Shown in pieces: positions 51,750 to 60,253 of a DNA stretch of 64,000 nt. Source of the stretch: an uncultured Collinsella sp. (GTDB taxonomy: Bacteria; Actinomycetota; Coriobacteriia; Coriobacteriales; Coriobacteriaceae); the NCBI GenBank assembly GCA_958421275.1, contig CATZLI010000003.1, forward strand, positions 1-64,000. Direction: 5' to 3'. Under the pieces are notes generated by a model. That model saw nothing but the letters and a program-made list of their open reading frames with translations, did no database searches and had not been told where the DNA came from. How positions within the stretch are numbered: position 1 is the first letter of the stretch; every line of letters starts with the position of its first letter. A program made the position numbers and the translations under genes.

Positions 51750-53306
51750 TTATTTAGCGATATCGACAGCGCGGCTCTCGCGAATCACGACGACGCGCAC
51801 CTGACCGGGATACTCCATCTCTTCCTCGATCTGATGGGCGATATCGTGAGCCAGGACCGTGGACTGGGCATCGGAGATCTTGTCCGGCTGAACCATGACA
51901 TGGACCTCGCGACCAGCCTGCATGGCATAGGTACGCTCGACGCCGTCATGGGAGTTGGCGATCTCCTCGAGCTTCTCAAGACGCTTGATGTAGTTCTCGG
52001 CAGACTCGCGACGGGCGCCGGGGCGAGAAGCGGAGACGGCATCGGCGGCCTGTACCAGGACATCGAGCACCGTGTTGGGGTCGACATCGGCATGGTGAGC
52101 CTCGATAGCGTGGACGATAACGGGCTTCTCGCCATAACGGCGGGCAAGCTCGGCGCCGATGACGGCATGCGGGCCCTCGACGTCGTGGTCGATTGCTTTG
52201 CCCAGGTCGTGCAGCAGGCCGGCGCGCTTGGCGGTCACAACGTCCAGGCCAAGCTCGGAAGCCATCACGCCGCACAGATCGGAAACCTCGAGGGAGTGCT
52301 GAAGCACGTTCTGGCCAAACGAGGTACGGTAGCGAAGGGCACCAAGGGTCTTGACGATCTCGGGGTGGAGGTCGTGGATGCCGGTATCGAAGGCAGCCTG
52401 CTCGCCAGCCTCGCGCACGCGCTGCTGAACCAGGTCGGCAGCCTTATGATACATCTCCTCGATGCGGGCGGGGTGAATGCGGCCGTCAGCGATGAGGTTC
52501 TCGAGGGCGACACGGGCGGTCTCACGACGGACCGGGTCGAAGCTCGAAAGAACGACGGTCTCGGGCGTGTCGTCGATCACGAGGTTGACGCCGGAGACCT
52601 GCTCGAAGGTCCGGATGTTGCGACCCTCGCGGCCGATGATGCGGCCCTTGAGGTCATCAGAGGGAATGTGCACGGAGGTAACGGTGACCTCGGCAGTGTG
52701 GTCGGCAGCGCAGCGCTGAATCGCCAGGGACAAAATCTCCTGGGCGGTCTTGTGGCACTCGGCGCGAACCTGCTGCTCGGACTCGCGAATGATCGTGGCG
52801 GCCTCGTGGGTGACCTCGCCGCGAACCTTATCGAGGAGCTCCTTGTGGGCATCCTCGCGGGTAAGGTCGGCGATGCGCTCGAGCTCGGAGGTCTGCTTTG
52901 CGCAGAGCTCCTCGAGCTCACGGGAGCGCTTCTCGACCTGACCGGCCTGACTGGACAGCTGATGCTCGCGCTTGTCGAGAGCGTCGTTGCGGCGATCGAG
53001 GGATTCCTCGCGCTGCATCACGCGGTTCTCGAGCGTACGAATCTCGCTCTTACGCTGCTTGTCCTCGGCCTCGGCGGCCTGCTTGTTCTTGATGATCTCC
53101 TCTTTAGCCTCGAGCAGAGCCTCTTTTTTGAGGGTCTCGGCCTGACGCTTTGCATCACCGATCAGGGACTCAGCCTGTGCGTGTGCCGACTGGATCTTTT
53201 CGTCGGCCTCGTGAAGACTACCCTGCTTGGCGGTGCGCATGTAGGCAATGGCGGCGATGGCACCCAAAACGATGCCAACGAGCGCTGCAATGATAGGCAT
53301 GCTCAC
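51750..53306 (-). CDS. rny: Ribonuclease Y
   Basis: 518 aa. N-terminal membrane helix (IIAALVGIVLGAIAAIAYM), long charged coiled coil (about 30-190), KH domain (SDDLKGRIIGREGRNIRTFE) and HD domain (LLHDLGKAIDHD). Endoribonuclease that starts mRNA decay at the membrane in Gram-positive bacteria. Preceded by AGGAGTG. Confidence 0.97.
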   Translation of the reverse strand: MSMPIIAALVGIVLGAIAAIAYMRTAKQGSLHEADEKIQSAHAQAESLIGDAKRQAETLKKEALLEAKEEIIKNKQAAEAEDKQRKSEIRTLENRVMQREESLDRRNDALDKREHQLSSQAGQVEKRSRELEELCAKQTSELERIADLTREDAHKELLDKVRGEVTHEAATIIRESEQQVRAECHKTAQEILSLAIQRCAADHTAEVTVTSVHIPSDDLKGRIIGREGRNIRTFEQVSGVNLVIDDTPETVVLSSFDPVRRETARVALENLIADGRIHPARIEEMYHKAADLVQQRVREAGEQAAFDTGIHDLHPEIVKTLGALRYRTSFGQNVLQHSLEVSDLCGVMASELGLDVVTAKRAGLLHDLGKAIDHDVEGPHAVIGAELARRYGEKPVIVHAIEAHHADVDPNTVLDVLVQAADAVSASRPGARRESAENYIKRLEKLEEIANSHDGVERTYAMQAGREVHVMVQPDKISDAQSTVLAHDIAHQIEEEMEYPGQVRVVVIRESRAVDIAK

Positions 53307-53557
53307 TCCTTTTTATGGATTCGTTACACAACAAAGCGAACCGTCCCTATGAACGGCTCGCGACATTTGAGTAATATGGGCGCAGCTTATGCGGGTCGGA
53401 TACAGATAAACATATAAACAAACTCATCACAGATGAGCACATATCACAAAGCAAATGACAGTGTTTATCGTACGTTGAACCACAACAACTGTCAAATAAA
53501 TGGCCCCAGTACGGCGGTTAAAACGCGGTGAACGGCAGGGCCACAAAACGCATACGA

Positions 53558-54250
53558 CTAAAGCGCACACTCCTCGCGTTCGGCATCGAGACGTGCCTTA
53601 ACGGCATCGGCGGCGATGTGATACGAGAAGCCCTTGCCCATCAAAAACCGAACCAGTTTTTCGAATCCGCGCGTCTCTGGAATACGCCGCTTGGCGAGCA
53701 GGGCTGACGCACGCGCCAAATCATCTTCGACGGCAAAATAATCCTCGGGATAACCGGGAATGTCATCGAGCACAACATGACGTCGCTTGAGCTCGGTCTC
53801 GATTTTGCGCTGTCCCCAACCGCGCCGCTTGCGTTCCTCGATAAAGTACGAGCAAAAGCGGTTCTCGTCTAAAAAGCGATACTCGGTGGCGCACTCGACG
53901 GCGAAATCGATCGCGGGCTGGCGAAAGCCGTAGCGAGCCAACTTGTCACGGACCTCACCCGTCGCATGGTCGCGGCGCGATAACATCTCGGTCACCATGG
54001 TAAGTGCACATTTACGCTCGATGAGCTGCACCGCCTCACGAAAGTTGTCCCAATCACAGGGAAGATCGGGGCGGTTTTTGACATACAGCCGCGCGACCCG
54101 CACGGGAATCCAAATGGACCGCTCAAAACCGCCCTCAAGCTCACAATCGATATGTGCGCAAGGCTTTTTGGACGCATACCCGCTCGAGAACGAGGAGGCC
54201 GCCTTCTTATCGGGAAAGACGACCGTGGCCTCGGTCACCGTATACGACAT
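53558..54250 (-). CDS. recX: Regulatory protein RecX
   Basis: 230 aa, arginine/lysine-rich, all-helical repeats. RRDHATGEVRDKLARYGF and GWGQRKIETELKRRHV are the repeat signatures. Inhibits or adjusts RecA filament formation. Located 12 bp after recA and read in the same direction, the usual order. The stretch from 53307 to 53557, between rny and recX, holds no gene that I can see. Confidence 0.93.
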   Translation of the reverse strand: MSYTVTEATVVFPDKKAASSFSSGYASKKPCAHIDCELEGGFERSIWIPVRVARLYVKNRPDLPCDWDNFREAVQLIERKCALTMVTEMLSRRDHATGEVRDKLARYGFRQPAIDFAVECATEYRFLDENRFCSYFIEERKRRGWGQRKIETELKRRHVVLDDIPGYPEDYFAVEDDLARASALLAKRRIPETRGFEKLVRFLMGKGFSYHIAADAVKARLDAEREECAL

Positions 54251-54261
54251 GAGCGTAACCG

Positions 54262-55410
54262 CTACTCGTCGTCATCATCGAGCATGGCGGAACCATCGAT
54301 GGCGTAAAGCTCGTCAAACTCCTCAGGCGCAGGCTGATCGGTTAGCTCGACCTCGGACGGAGCATCGTCATCAAACTCAAGCCCGCAGGAAAGGCGGACC
54401 TTATGCTCAATCTCGTCAGCGCAATCGGGGTGTTCGCGCAGGAACGCCTTGGCGGCCTCGCGACCGTTGCCGAGCTTGTCCTCGCCATAGGCAAACCAGG
54501 AGCCCATCTTCTTGCAGATGCCGCACTCGACAGCCATGTCCAGAATCGAGCCCTCCTTAGAGATGCCCGTACCGTACATAATGTCGAACTCAGCAGAACG
54601 GAACGGAGCTGCCACCTTGTTCTTAACGACCTTAGCGCGCACGCGGTTACCGATAACCTCGTCCTTAAGCTTAATGCTATCGATACGGCGAATGTCGATA
54701 CGCACCGAAGAGAAGAATTTAAGGGCGCGGCCGCCCGTCGTGGTCTCGGGGTTGCCGAACATGACGCCGATCTTCTCACGCAGCTGGTTAATGAAGATGC
54801 ACGTCGTGTTGGACTTAGACAGCGAGCCGGCGAGCTTGCGGAGCGCTTGGCTCATCAGGCGAGCCTGAAGACCGACCGTAGTGTCGCCGATTTCTCCCTC
54901 GATCTCGGCACGCGGGGTCAGCGCGGCGACGGAGTCAACAACGATGGCATCGATGGCGCCGGAACGCACGAGCATGTCAACAATCTCGAGCGCCTGCTCG
55001 CCCGTATCGGGCTGGGAAATCAGTACCTCGTCGATATCCACGCCGATGCGCGCGGCATACGTGGGATCGAGCGCGTGCTCGGCATCGATAAATGCCACAA
55101 CGCCACCCATTGCCTGGGCCTCGGCCAGGATCTCGAGCGAAAGCGTCGTCTTACCGGAGGACTCAGGGCCGTAAATCTCGACGATACGGCCGCGCGGCAC
55201 GCCGCCGATACCCAGCGCGGCATCGAGGGCCAGAGCGCCCGTGGGAATGGCCTCGACCTCGAGCTCGGGACCACCGTCGCCGTACCTCATGATGGAACCC
55301 TGGCCGAATTTCTTCTCGATCTCGGCCTTGGTGGTGGCGATCATCTCATCGCGCTCTTTACCCGTCGTGCGAGCATGAACGGTACGTACGGGACCTGAAT
55401 TCTTGGCCAT
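54262..55410 (-). CDS. recA: Recombinase RecA
   Basis: 382 aa from ATG 55410 (AGGAGGG 7 nt upstream). Walker A GPESSGKTT, the MAW motif, loop L2 INQLREKIGVMFGNPETTTGG and an acidic C-terminal tail (DGSAMLDDDDE). Catalyses strand exchange and triggers LexA cleavage. The promoter holds a LexA box (55449-55462). Confidence 0.98.
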   Translation of the reverse strand: MAKNSGPVRTVHARTTGKERDEMIATTKAEIEKKFGQGSIMRYGDGGPELEVEAIPTGALALDAALGIGGVPRGRIVEIYGPESSGKTTLSLEILAEAQAMGGVVAFIDAEHALDPTYAARIGVDIDEVLISQPDTGEQALEIVDMLVRSGAIDAIVVDSVAALTPRAEIEGEIGDTTVGLQARLMSQALRKLAGSLSKSNTTCIFINQLREKIGVMFGNPETTTGGRALKFFSSVRIDIRRIDSIKLKDEVIGNRVRAKVVKNKVAAPFRSAEFDIMYGTGISKEGSILDMAVECGICKKMGSWFAYGEDKLGNGREAAKAFLREHPDCADEIEHKVRLSCGLEFDDDAPSEVELTDQPAPEEFDELYAIDGSAMLDDDDE

Positions 55411-55440
55411 GAATAGCCCTCCTCTTAACAACCTGCATCG

Positions 55441-55469
55441 ATAATAAACGAACGGCTGTTCGTGGTCAA
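55441..55469 (-). promoter_or_regulatory. recA promoter with embedded LexA box
   Basis: On the minus strand TTGACC (55469-55464) and TATTAT (55446-55441) are 17 bp apart. The spacer is filled by the SOS box CGAACGGCTGTTCG (55449-55462; palindromic, reads CGAACAGCCGTTCG on the minus strand). The same arrangement occurs for yneA. Confidence 0.8.
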
Positions 55470-55636
55470 CCGTTCAGGCCAATCATATGCAGGCGGTCTT
55501 TCCAAAACCCAACCAAACGCCGACCAAACACTGACCAAATGCTTGACCACAAAGGACCAAATATGAACAAGGCAGGCAAAAATACATCTACAACCAGCAC
55601 AAACGCCAAATGAGCCTAAGGTCCCTATCTCCACAA

Positions 55637-55660
55637 TTAAGGGGCTCGGAGGCCCCTTAA
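55637..55660 (-). terminator. Hairpin downstream of pncC
   Basis: TTAAGGGGC and GCCCCTTAA with a 6-nt loop lie 8 bp after the pncC stop. The T tract is short (TTAATTGT), so it may only slow or bidirectionally stabilise transcripts. Confidence 0.5.
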
Positions 55661-55667
55661 AACACGT

Positions 55668-56204
55668 CTATTCCATAGAGTTGAGCACAAGGGCAATGCG
55701 ACCCAATGCCTCCGTGACCGCATGGGCACGAACACACGAACGGTCGCCCTCATAGTGGCAGCGCACAGAGTCCACGACCGGCACGCCCCCATCGGCGGAA
55801 CGATGCGCCCAGCCAATATAGAAAGTGCCCGCCGGATCGTCCTCAGTGCCACCGCCGGGGCCGGCATAACCCGTTGCGCTCACTGCAATATCGCTCTGGT
55901 ATAGCTCCAGCGAACCCGCCGCCATCTCGCGCGCGGTCTGATGCGACACCGCGGTATAGCGGTCGAGCGTCTCCTGCTCAACACCCAGAACGCAATGCTT
56001 GATCTCATCGCAATAGGTCACCGCACCGCCACGCAGCACCGCCGAGGCGCCCGGGATATCGGCAATCGTCGATGCGATCATACCCGCCGTCAGCGACTCA
56101 GCCGTCGAAACCGTCACGCCCCGAGCGCTCGCGCGCTCGACAATATCGCGCGCCAGCTCCTCGTTATGTGCGGAAATCTGCTCAAAAGAGTCCGTCATAC
56201 CCAC
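55668..56204 (-). CDS. pncC: Nicotinamide-nucleotide amidohydrolase (CinA C-terminal type)
   Basis: 178 aa. VSTAESLTAGMIASTIADIPGAS and SATGYAGPGGG are the CinA C-terminal family motifs. Deamidates nicotinamide mononucleotide to recycle NAD. The N-terminal CinA domain is absent, as in stand-alone PncC. The start codon follows pgsA by 6 bp. Confidence 0.93.
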   Translation of the reverse strand: MGMTDSFEQISAHNEELARDIVERASARGVTVSTAESLTAGMIASTIADIPGASAVLRGGAVTYCDEIKHCVLGVEQETLDRYTAVSHQTAREMAAGSLELYQSDIAVSATGYAGPGGGTEDDPAGTFYIGWAHRSADGGVPVVDSVRCHYEGDRSCVRAHAVTEALGRIALVLNSME

Positions 56205-56210
56205 CAGGAC

Positions 56211-56849
56211 CTAGACCGAAAAGACGATCTTGCGGCAGTTCCAGAAGTACTGGGCGCCCGAGATAACGGTCAAGACAACGGCAACGGCATACAGGAAGCG
56301 CGACACCGAGTAGATGCCGAGCGTCAGCGCCACCGGGCCAAGGTGCAAGCCGGCCATAGCAAAAACGCACAGGTAACCGCAGATGGAGACCATCGTGGTT
56401 GCCGTCTTGTACTTGCCGAGCTTATCGGCCGCAACGACCACGCCGGCCGCACTCGCAACCATGCGTAGGGCGCTCACCAGCAGCTCGCGGAACAGGATAA
56501 TGAACACGGACCACACGGTCACCGCGCCAAAATCCAAGAACAGCAGCAGGGCCGAGAACACCAGCAGCTTATCGGCGATGGGATCCAAGAACTTACCGAA
56601 ATCGGTAATCTCGTTGCGCGAACGCGCCAGATAACCGTCGACCTTATCGGTACACGACAGGATCACATACAGAATGAAGGCAGCGGCGGCGAGCGGGCCG
56701 TCGAAGGTGCTCCAATCCGTACCGGCAACACTCGTGTGAGAAAGCGCCGACACGATCATGAACACCGGGATAAAGACGATGCGAACGCACGTCACGATGT
56801 TGGCGGGCGTCCAGACACTCGTCAGTTCCTTATTGCTCTCGTTAGCCAC
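56211..56849 (-). CDS. pgsA: CDP-diacylglycerol-glycerol-3-phosphate 3-phosphatidyltransferase
   Basis: 212-aa membrane enzyme making phosphatidylglycerol phosphate. The N terminus NIVTCVRIVFIPVF and the motif DKVDGYLARSRNEITDFGKFLDPIADK are typical of PgsA. The order pgsA-pncC-recA-recX-rny is common in Gram-positive bacteria. Confidence 0.95.
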   Translation of the reverse strand: MANESNKELTSVWTPANIVTCVRIVFIPVFMIVSALSHTSVAGTDWSTFDGPLAAAAFILYVILSCTDKVDGYLARSRNEITDFGKFLDPIADKLLVFSALLLFLDFGAVTVWSVFIILFRELLVSALRMVASAAGVVVAADKLGKYKTATTMVSICGYLCVFAMAGLHLGPVALTLGIYSVSRFLYAVAVVLTVISGAQYFWNCRKIVFSV

Positions 56850-56858
56850 GACGCTCTC

Positions 56859-58208
56859 CTACTCCACAACATGACCGATAAGCTCATAGCAGAAGCTATC
56901 GGTAAACTCGACGGTCAGAATATCGCCCACGGACGCCTCGCTGGCGTCCAGATGCACCGCGCCATCGGAATCGGGCGCCTGGAACCAGGCATGGCCGATC
57001 AGCTCGGCGCCATCCTCGGTCTCCTCGATGCCGTCGACGATCACCTGGGCGCGCTCGCCCACATGGGCGGCGGTGGCGGCAAAACCGAGCGACTCGGCCA
57101 GATCCATGGCCTCCTGGGCGCGCTCGAGCTTGACCTCTTCGTCGACCTGACCCTCCATCTTAGCGGCCAGGCTGCCCTCCTCCTGCGAGTAGGCAAAGAC
57201 ACTCGTGTAGTCAAAGCCGACGGTGTCCATAAAGTCGATAAGATCGCGGAACTCGTCGTCGGTCTCGGTCGGGAAGCCGACCATGGCCGTGGAACGAATC
57301 ACGATGCCGGGGATGCGCTCGCGAAGGTCGCGGAACAGATCCTCGAGCTCCTGGCGCGAACCGGAGCGACGCATGGCCTTGAGAATGCGCGCGTCGCAGT
57401 GCTGCACGGGGATATCGATATAGGGCAGCACCTCGGGCGTATCGCGAATCGACTCGATGAGTTCGTCAGTCATGCCCTCGGGCTGCAGATAGAGCACGCG
57501 GACCCAAACGTTGTGCGGGCGCACGGCCTCGGCGACGGCACGCAGCAGCTGCGCCAGATTGCGCGGCGAGCCATCGGCGACGTCCTCGTCGGCAAAGTCG
57601 GTACCCCAAATGCCCGTGTCCTGACCGATCAGCACGATCTCGCGCACACCGCCGGCAACCAGGTCGCGCACCTCGGAGATGATGCTCTCGGCATTGCGCG
57701 AATGATAGCGGCCGCGGATGTAGGGAATCATGCAGAAGCTGCAGAAGCGGTTGCAGCCATCGGAAATCTTGACGTAGGCAACGGCACCCTCGACGGTACG
57801 CTTGACCTGAGGGATATAGGCCGCGATTTCACGCTCGACACCCAGCACGCCATCGATGACCGCCACGATGCCGTCCTCCTCGTCGGCCTTCACAAAGGCA
57901 GCGACCTCGGGCAGCTCGTCAGGCAGGTCGTCACCATAGCGCGACGGCACACAGCCGCACATGACGATGGGGCAAGAACGAACGCCGTCCTGAACCTCGT
58001 TGGCGAGCTCGAGCGTGGTCTCGATGCTCTCGGACGTTGCGGAGGCGAGGAACGAGCATGTATTGACGATGGCGATATCGGCATCCTGCGGGTCGAATGC
58101 CTCTTCGTAGCCTGCGGCGGTCAAAAGAGAACGCATGCGGTCGGTGTCAACCTCGTTCTTAGCGCACCCGAGGGTGATGTAGAGCACGGAGCCCAACGGT
58201 GTATCCAT
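56859..58208 (-). CDS. rimO: Ribosomal protein S12 methylthiotransferase RimO
   Basis: 449 aa. N-terminal YITLGCAKNEVDTDRM, radical SAM motif DGCNRFCSFCMIPYIRGRYHSR and a TRAM-like C terminus. Adds methylthio to Asp of uS12. Together with miaB there are two MTTases. Ends 10 bp before pgsA begins. Confidence 0.97.
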   Translation of the reverse strand: MDTPLGSVLYITLGCAKNEVDTDRMRSLLTAAGYEEAFDPQDADIAIVNTCSFLASATSESIETTLELANEVQDGVRSCPIVMCGCVPSRYGDDLPDELPEVAAFVKADEEDGIVAVIDGVLGVEREIAAYIPQVKRTVEGAVAYVKISDGCNRFCSFCMIPYIRGRYHSRNAESIISEVRDLVAGGVREIVLIGQDTGIWGTDFADEDVADGSPRNLAQLLRAVAEAVRPHNVWVRVLYLQPEGMTDELIESIRDTPEVLPYIDIPVQHCDARILKAMRRSGSRQELEDLFRDLRERIPGIVIRSTAMVGFPTETDDEFRDLIDFMDTVGFDYTSVFAYSQEEGSLAAKMEGQVDEEVKLERAQEAMDLAESLGFAATAAHVGERAQVIVDGIEETEDGAELIGHAWFQAPDSDGAVHLDASEASVGDILTVEFTDSFCYELIGHVVE

Positions 58209-58235
58209 GTTGGAAAGCGGTCCTTTCGAATGATA

Positions 58236-58733
58236 TTAGCGGTAGTTGGTGAACTGAAGCGGCTGGCCGTAGTCCTGGTCGCGCAGGAACTGGATCACGG
58301 TCTGCAACGCGTCCTTCGAAGCAGAGGAAACACGCAGCTTGTCGGCCTCGATGGTCACCTTGACCTTGAGCTTTTGGTCCTTGATGTCCTTGTTGATCTT
58401 CTTGGCGGTCGCCTGGTCGATACCCTCGACGATATGGCCGAGCACGCGCACGGTGCCGCCCGATGCCGCCTGCGGAGCATCCCACGAGACAGCCTTGAGG
58501 TCGATGCCGCGCTTGATGAGCTTGGAGCTCAGCACGTCGATAATCTGCTTGGAGACAAAGTCGGCCGGGGCGTTAATCGTAAAGAGCTTGTCGCCCTTCG
58601 AAAGCTCGATCGTGGCGCCGGAATCCTTAAGGTCATAGCGCTGGGAAATCTCGCGCGTGGTCTGCTGGAAGGCGTTGTCGACCTCTTGCATGTTGACCTC
58701 GGACACGACGTCGAAGCTGGAATCTTTAGCCAT
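58236..58733 (-). CDS. yajQ: YajQ family nucleotide-binding protein
   Basis: 165 aa. SSFDVVSEVNMQEVDNAFQQ at the N terminus and FLRDQDYGQPLQFTNYR at the C terminus match YajQ. Some YajQ homologues bind cyclic di-GMP; role here unknown. Confidence 0.94.
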   Translation of the reverse strand: MAKDSSFDVVSEVNMQEVDNAFQQTTREISQRYDLKDSGATIELSKGDKLFTINAPADFVSKQIIDVLSSKLIKRGIDLKAVSWDAPQAASGGTVRVLGHIVEGIDQATAKKINKDIKDQKLKVKVTIEADKLRVSSASKDALQTVIQFLRDQDYGQPLQFTNYR

Positions 58734-58759
58734 GATGTTTCCTTTCGCGTACGAGCGGC

Positions 58760-60253
58760 TTAGTAGCTATCGTACGAATAGTCGGTAGAATCGGTGGGCG
58801 TCTGACCGTCAGTTGAGGTATCGGCGCCATCCGTGGACTGGGCATCGGTACCGTCGGTGGTGTCGGTACCATCAGAACTTTCACCATTCTCGGAATCAGT
58901 CGTCTCCTTCTTGGGAACGGTGATCGTCACACGCGCCACGCCCGAGGTCTTGGTATCGTAACGGACCTTTTCACCGTTCTTGGTAACGGTGACATCGGAA
59001 GGCTTGGACGTGGTGATCTCGATCGAGGACTCGGGCGTGTACTCCTGCTCAAAGGGGCCAGTCGCTTGGGCGCCATAGACCGACTTGCCGTCGACCTTGA
59101 CCTCAATCCACGCGGTCTTTCCCTTGGCAACGGAGACTTTGACCTTCGTGACCTCGTTCTCTTCCTTCTTGGCCGTCGTCTTGGTAGCGTCCGAGTCAGT
59201 CGACTCATCCGTCGCCTCATCGGTGTCTTCGTCCTCGTCGACCGTTTCGGTCTTCTTAGAAGACTTCTTAGTCGTCGTCTTGGTGGCAGTGGGCGTCTCG
59301 GGCGTGGTCTCGGGCGCCGAAGATGCGCAGCCGCGCAGAAGCACCACGATGAGCACGATCAGCAGCAACGCCACAGCACCGATGCCGGCGTAGACGATAC
59401 GCGGATCGAGCCCGTTGTTTTGAGGAGTACGGGATCCGCCGTGTCCACGACCGGAACTGCTGCGGCCGCCTCCCTGAGGCATACGACCACGATTGCTATC
59501 GGAACGGCCGCGATAGCCGCCCTGGCCCTGAAGGCCGCGCTGACCCGAGCGGGGCGCAAGTTCACCGCGGCCTTGATAGCCACGCTGGCCCGAACGCGGA
59601 GCCGAAGAGCGCTGGCCATACGGCTGTGATTGAGAGCGAAGACGCGGCGTCACCTGCGTGGTATCGGCATCCGCATAGCCACCGCGAGAGCGTCCCGTAG
59701 AGGCACCACGGTAACCGCGATCGGAATAGCCGCCGTCGCCGTAGCCGGCACGAGGGTCACGCGCCACGCCGCGGGCAGCGGGAAGTGCACGGTCCTCGGG
59801 CATCGGCGTATTGCGGAACCGGTCACGCTGTGAGCGAATCTCCTCGCCCGAACCCGTCTCGGTAATATAGCCGGCCTGCTGAGGACGCTGTCCATAGCGG
59901 GTCGAACGACCGCCCTGAACCATCAGGAAGCGCCCGTTATCGACCGAGGAACGCGAATTGACGTAGCCGGCGGCGTCCTGAAAACGACCGCCCTGCTGCG
60001 ACGTCTCGCGTTCGTATGCCATCAGGTCGTCAAAGTAGGCATTGACGACCTCACGCGGATTGAGGGCCAAAAAGCGAGCATAGCTCGAAATCATGCCCTG
60101 CGCATAGCCGCGCGGCGGCATCGAAGCAAAGTTACCGGTCTCGAAAAACTCGATGATCTGCGGCCTGATTTTGATGGTGTTGGCGACCTGCTGAATGGAA
60201 AGGCCCATTCGGCGACGCTGCTCGAGCAGCATGTCACCAAAGCGTGCAGCCAT
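58760..60253 (-). CDS. rodZ: RodZ-like HTH membrane protein
   Basis: 497 aa. The N-terminal helix-turn-helix (GDMLLEQRRRMGLSIQQVANTIKIRPQIIEFFETGNF, first 50 residues) resembles the RodZ HTH_25 domain. A long low-complexity linker rich in R, G, S and Q (about 110-280) precedes one membrane helix (VYAGIGAVALLLIVLIVVLL). An outer part has acidic T/K repeats and a DUF4115-like domain (WIEVKVDGKSVYGAQATGPF) and ends in a Thr/Asp/Gly-rich tail. It is probably linked to cell shape and cell-wall synthesis. The linker is unusually long and basic for the family. Overlaps ftsK by one base. Confidence 0.85.
   Translation of the reverse strand: MAARFGDMLLEQRRRMGLSIQQVANTIKIRPQIIEFFETGNFASMPPRGYAQGMISSYARFLALNPREVVNAYFDDLMAYERETSQQGGRFQDAAGYVNSRSSVDNGRFLMVQGGRSTRYGQRPQQAGYITETGSGEEIRSQRDRFRNTPMPEDRALPAARGVARDPRAGYGDGGYSDRGYRGASTGRSRGGYADADTTQVTPRLRSQSQPYGQRSSAPRSGQRGYQGRGELAPRSGQRGLQGQGGYRGRSDSNRGRMPQGGGRSSSGRGHGGSRTPQNNGLDPRIVYAGIGAVALLLIVLIVVLLRGCASSAPETTPETPTATKTTTKKSSKKTETVDEDEDTDEATDESTDSDATKTTAKKEENEVTKVKVSVAKGKTAWIEVKVDGKSVYGAQATGPFEQEYTPESSIEITTSKPSDVTVTKNGEKVRYDTKTSGVARVTITVPKKETTDSENGESSDGTDTTDGTDAQSTDGADTSTDGQTPTDSTDYSYDSY

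Noticed and set aside
56736..58763. Plus-strand open frame of about 675 codons opposite rimO and yajQ
   Set aside because: GC-driven shadow; the minus strand encodes clear RimO and YajQ motifs. It has His/Asp/Gly-biased composition typical of such shadows.
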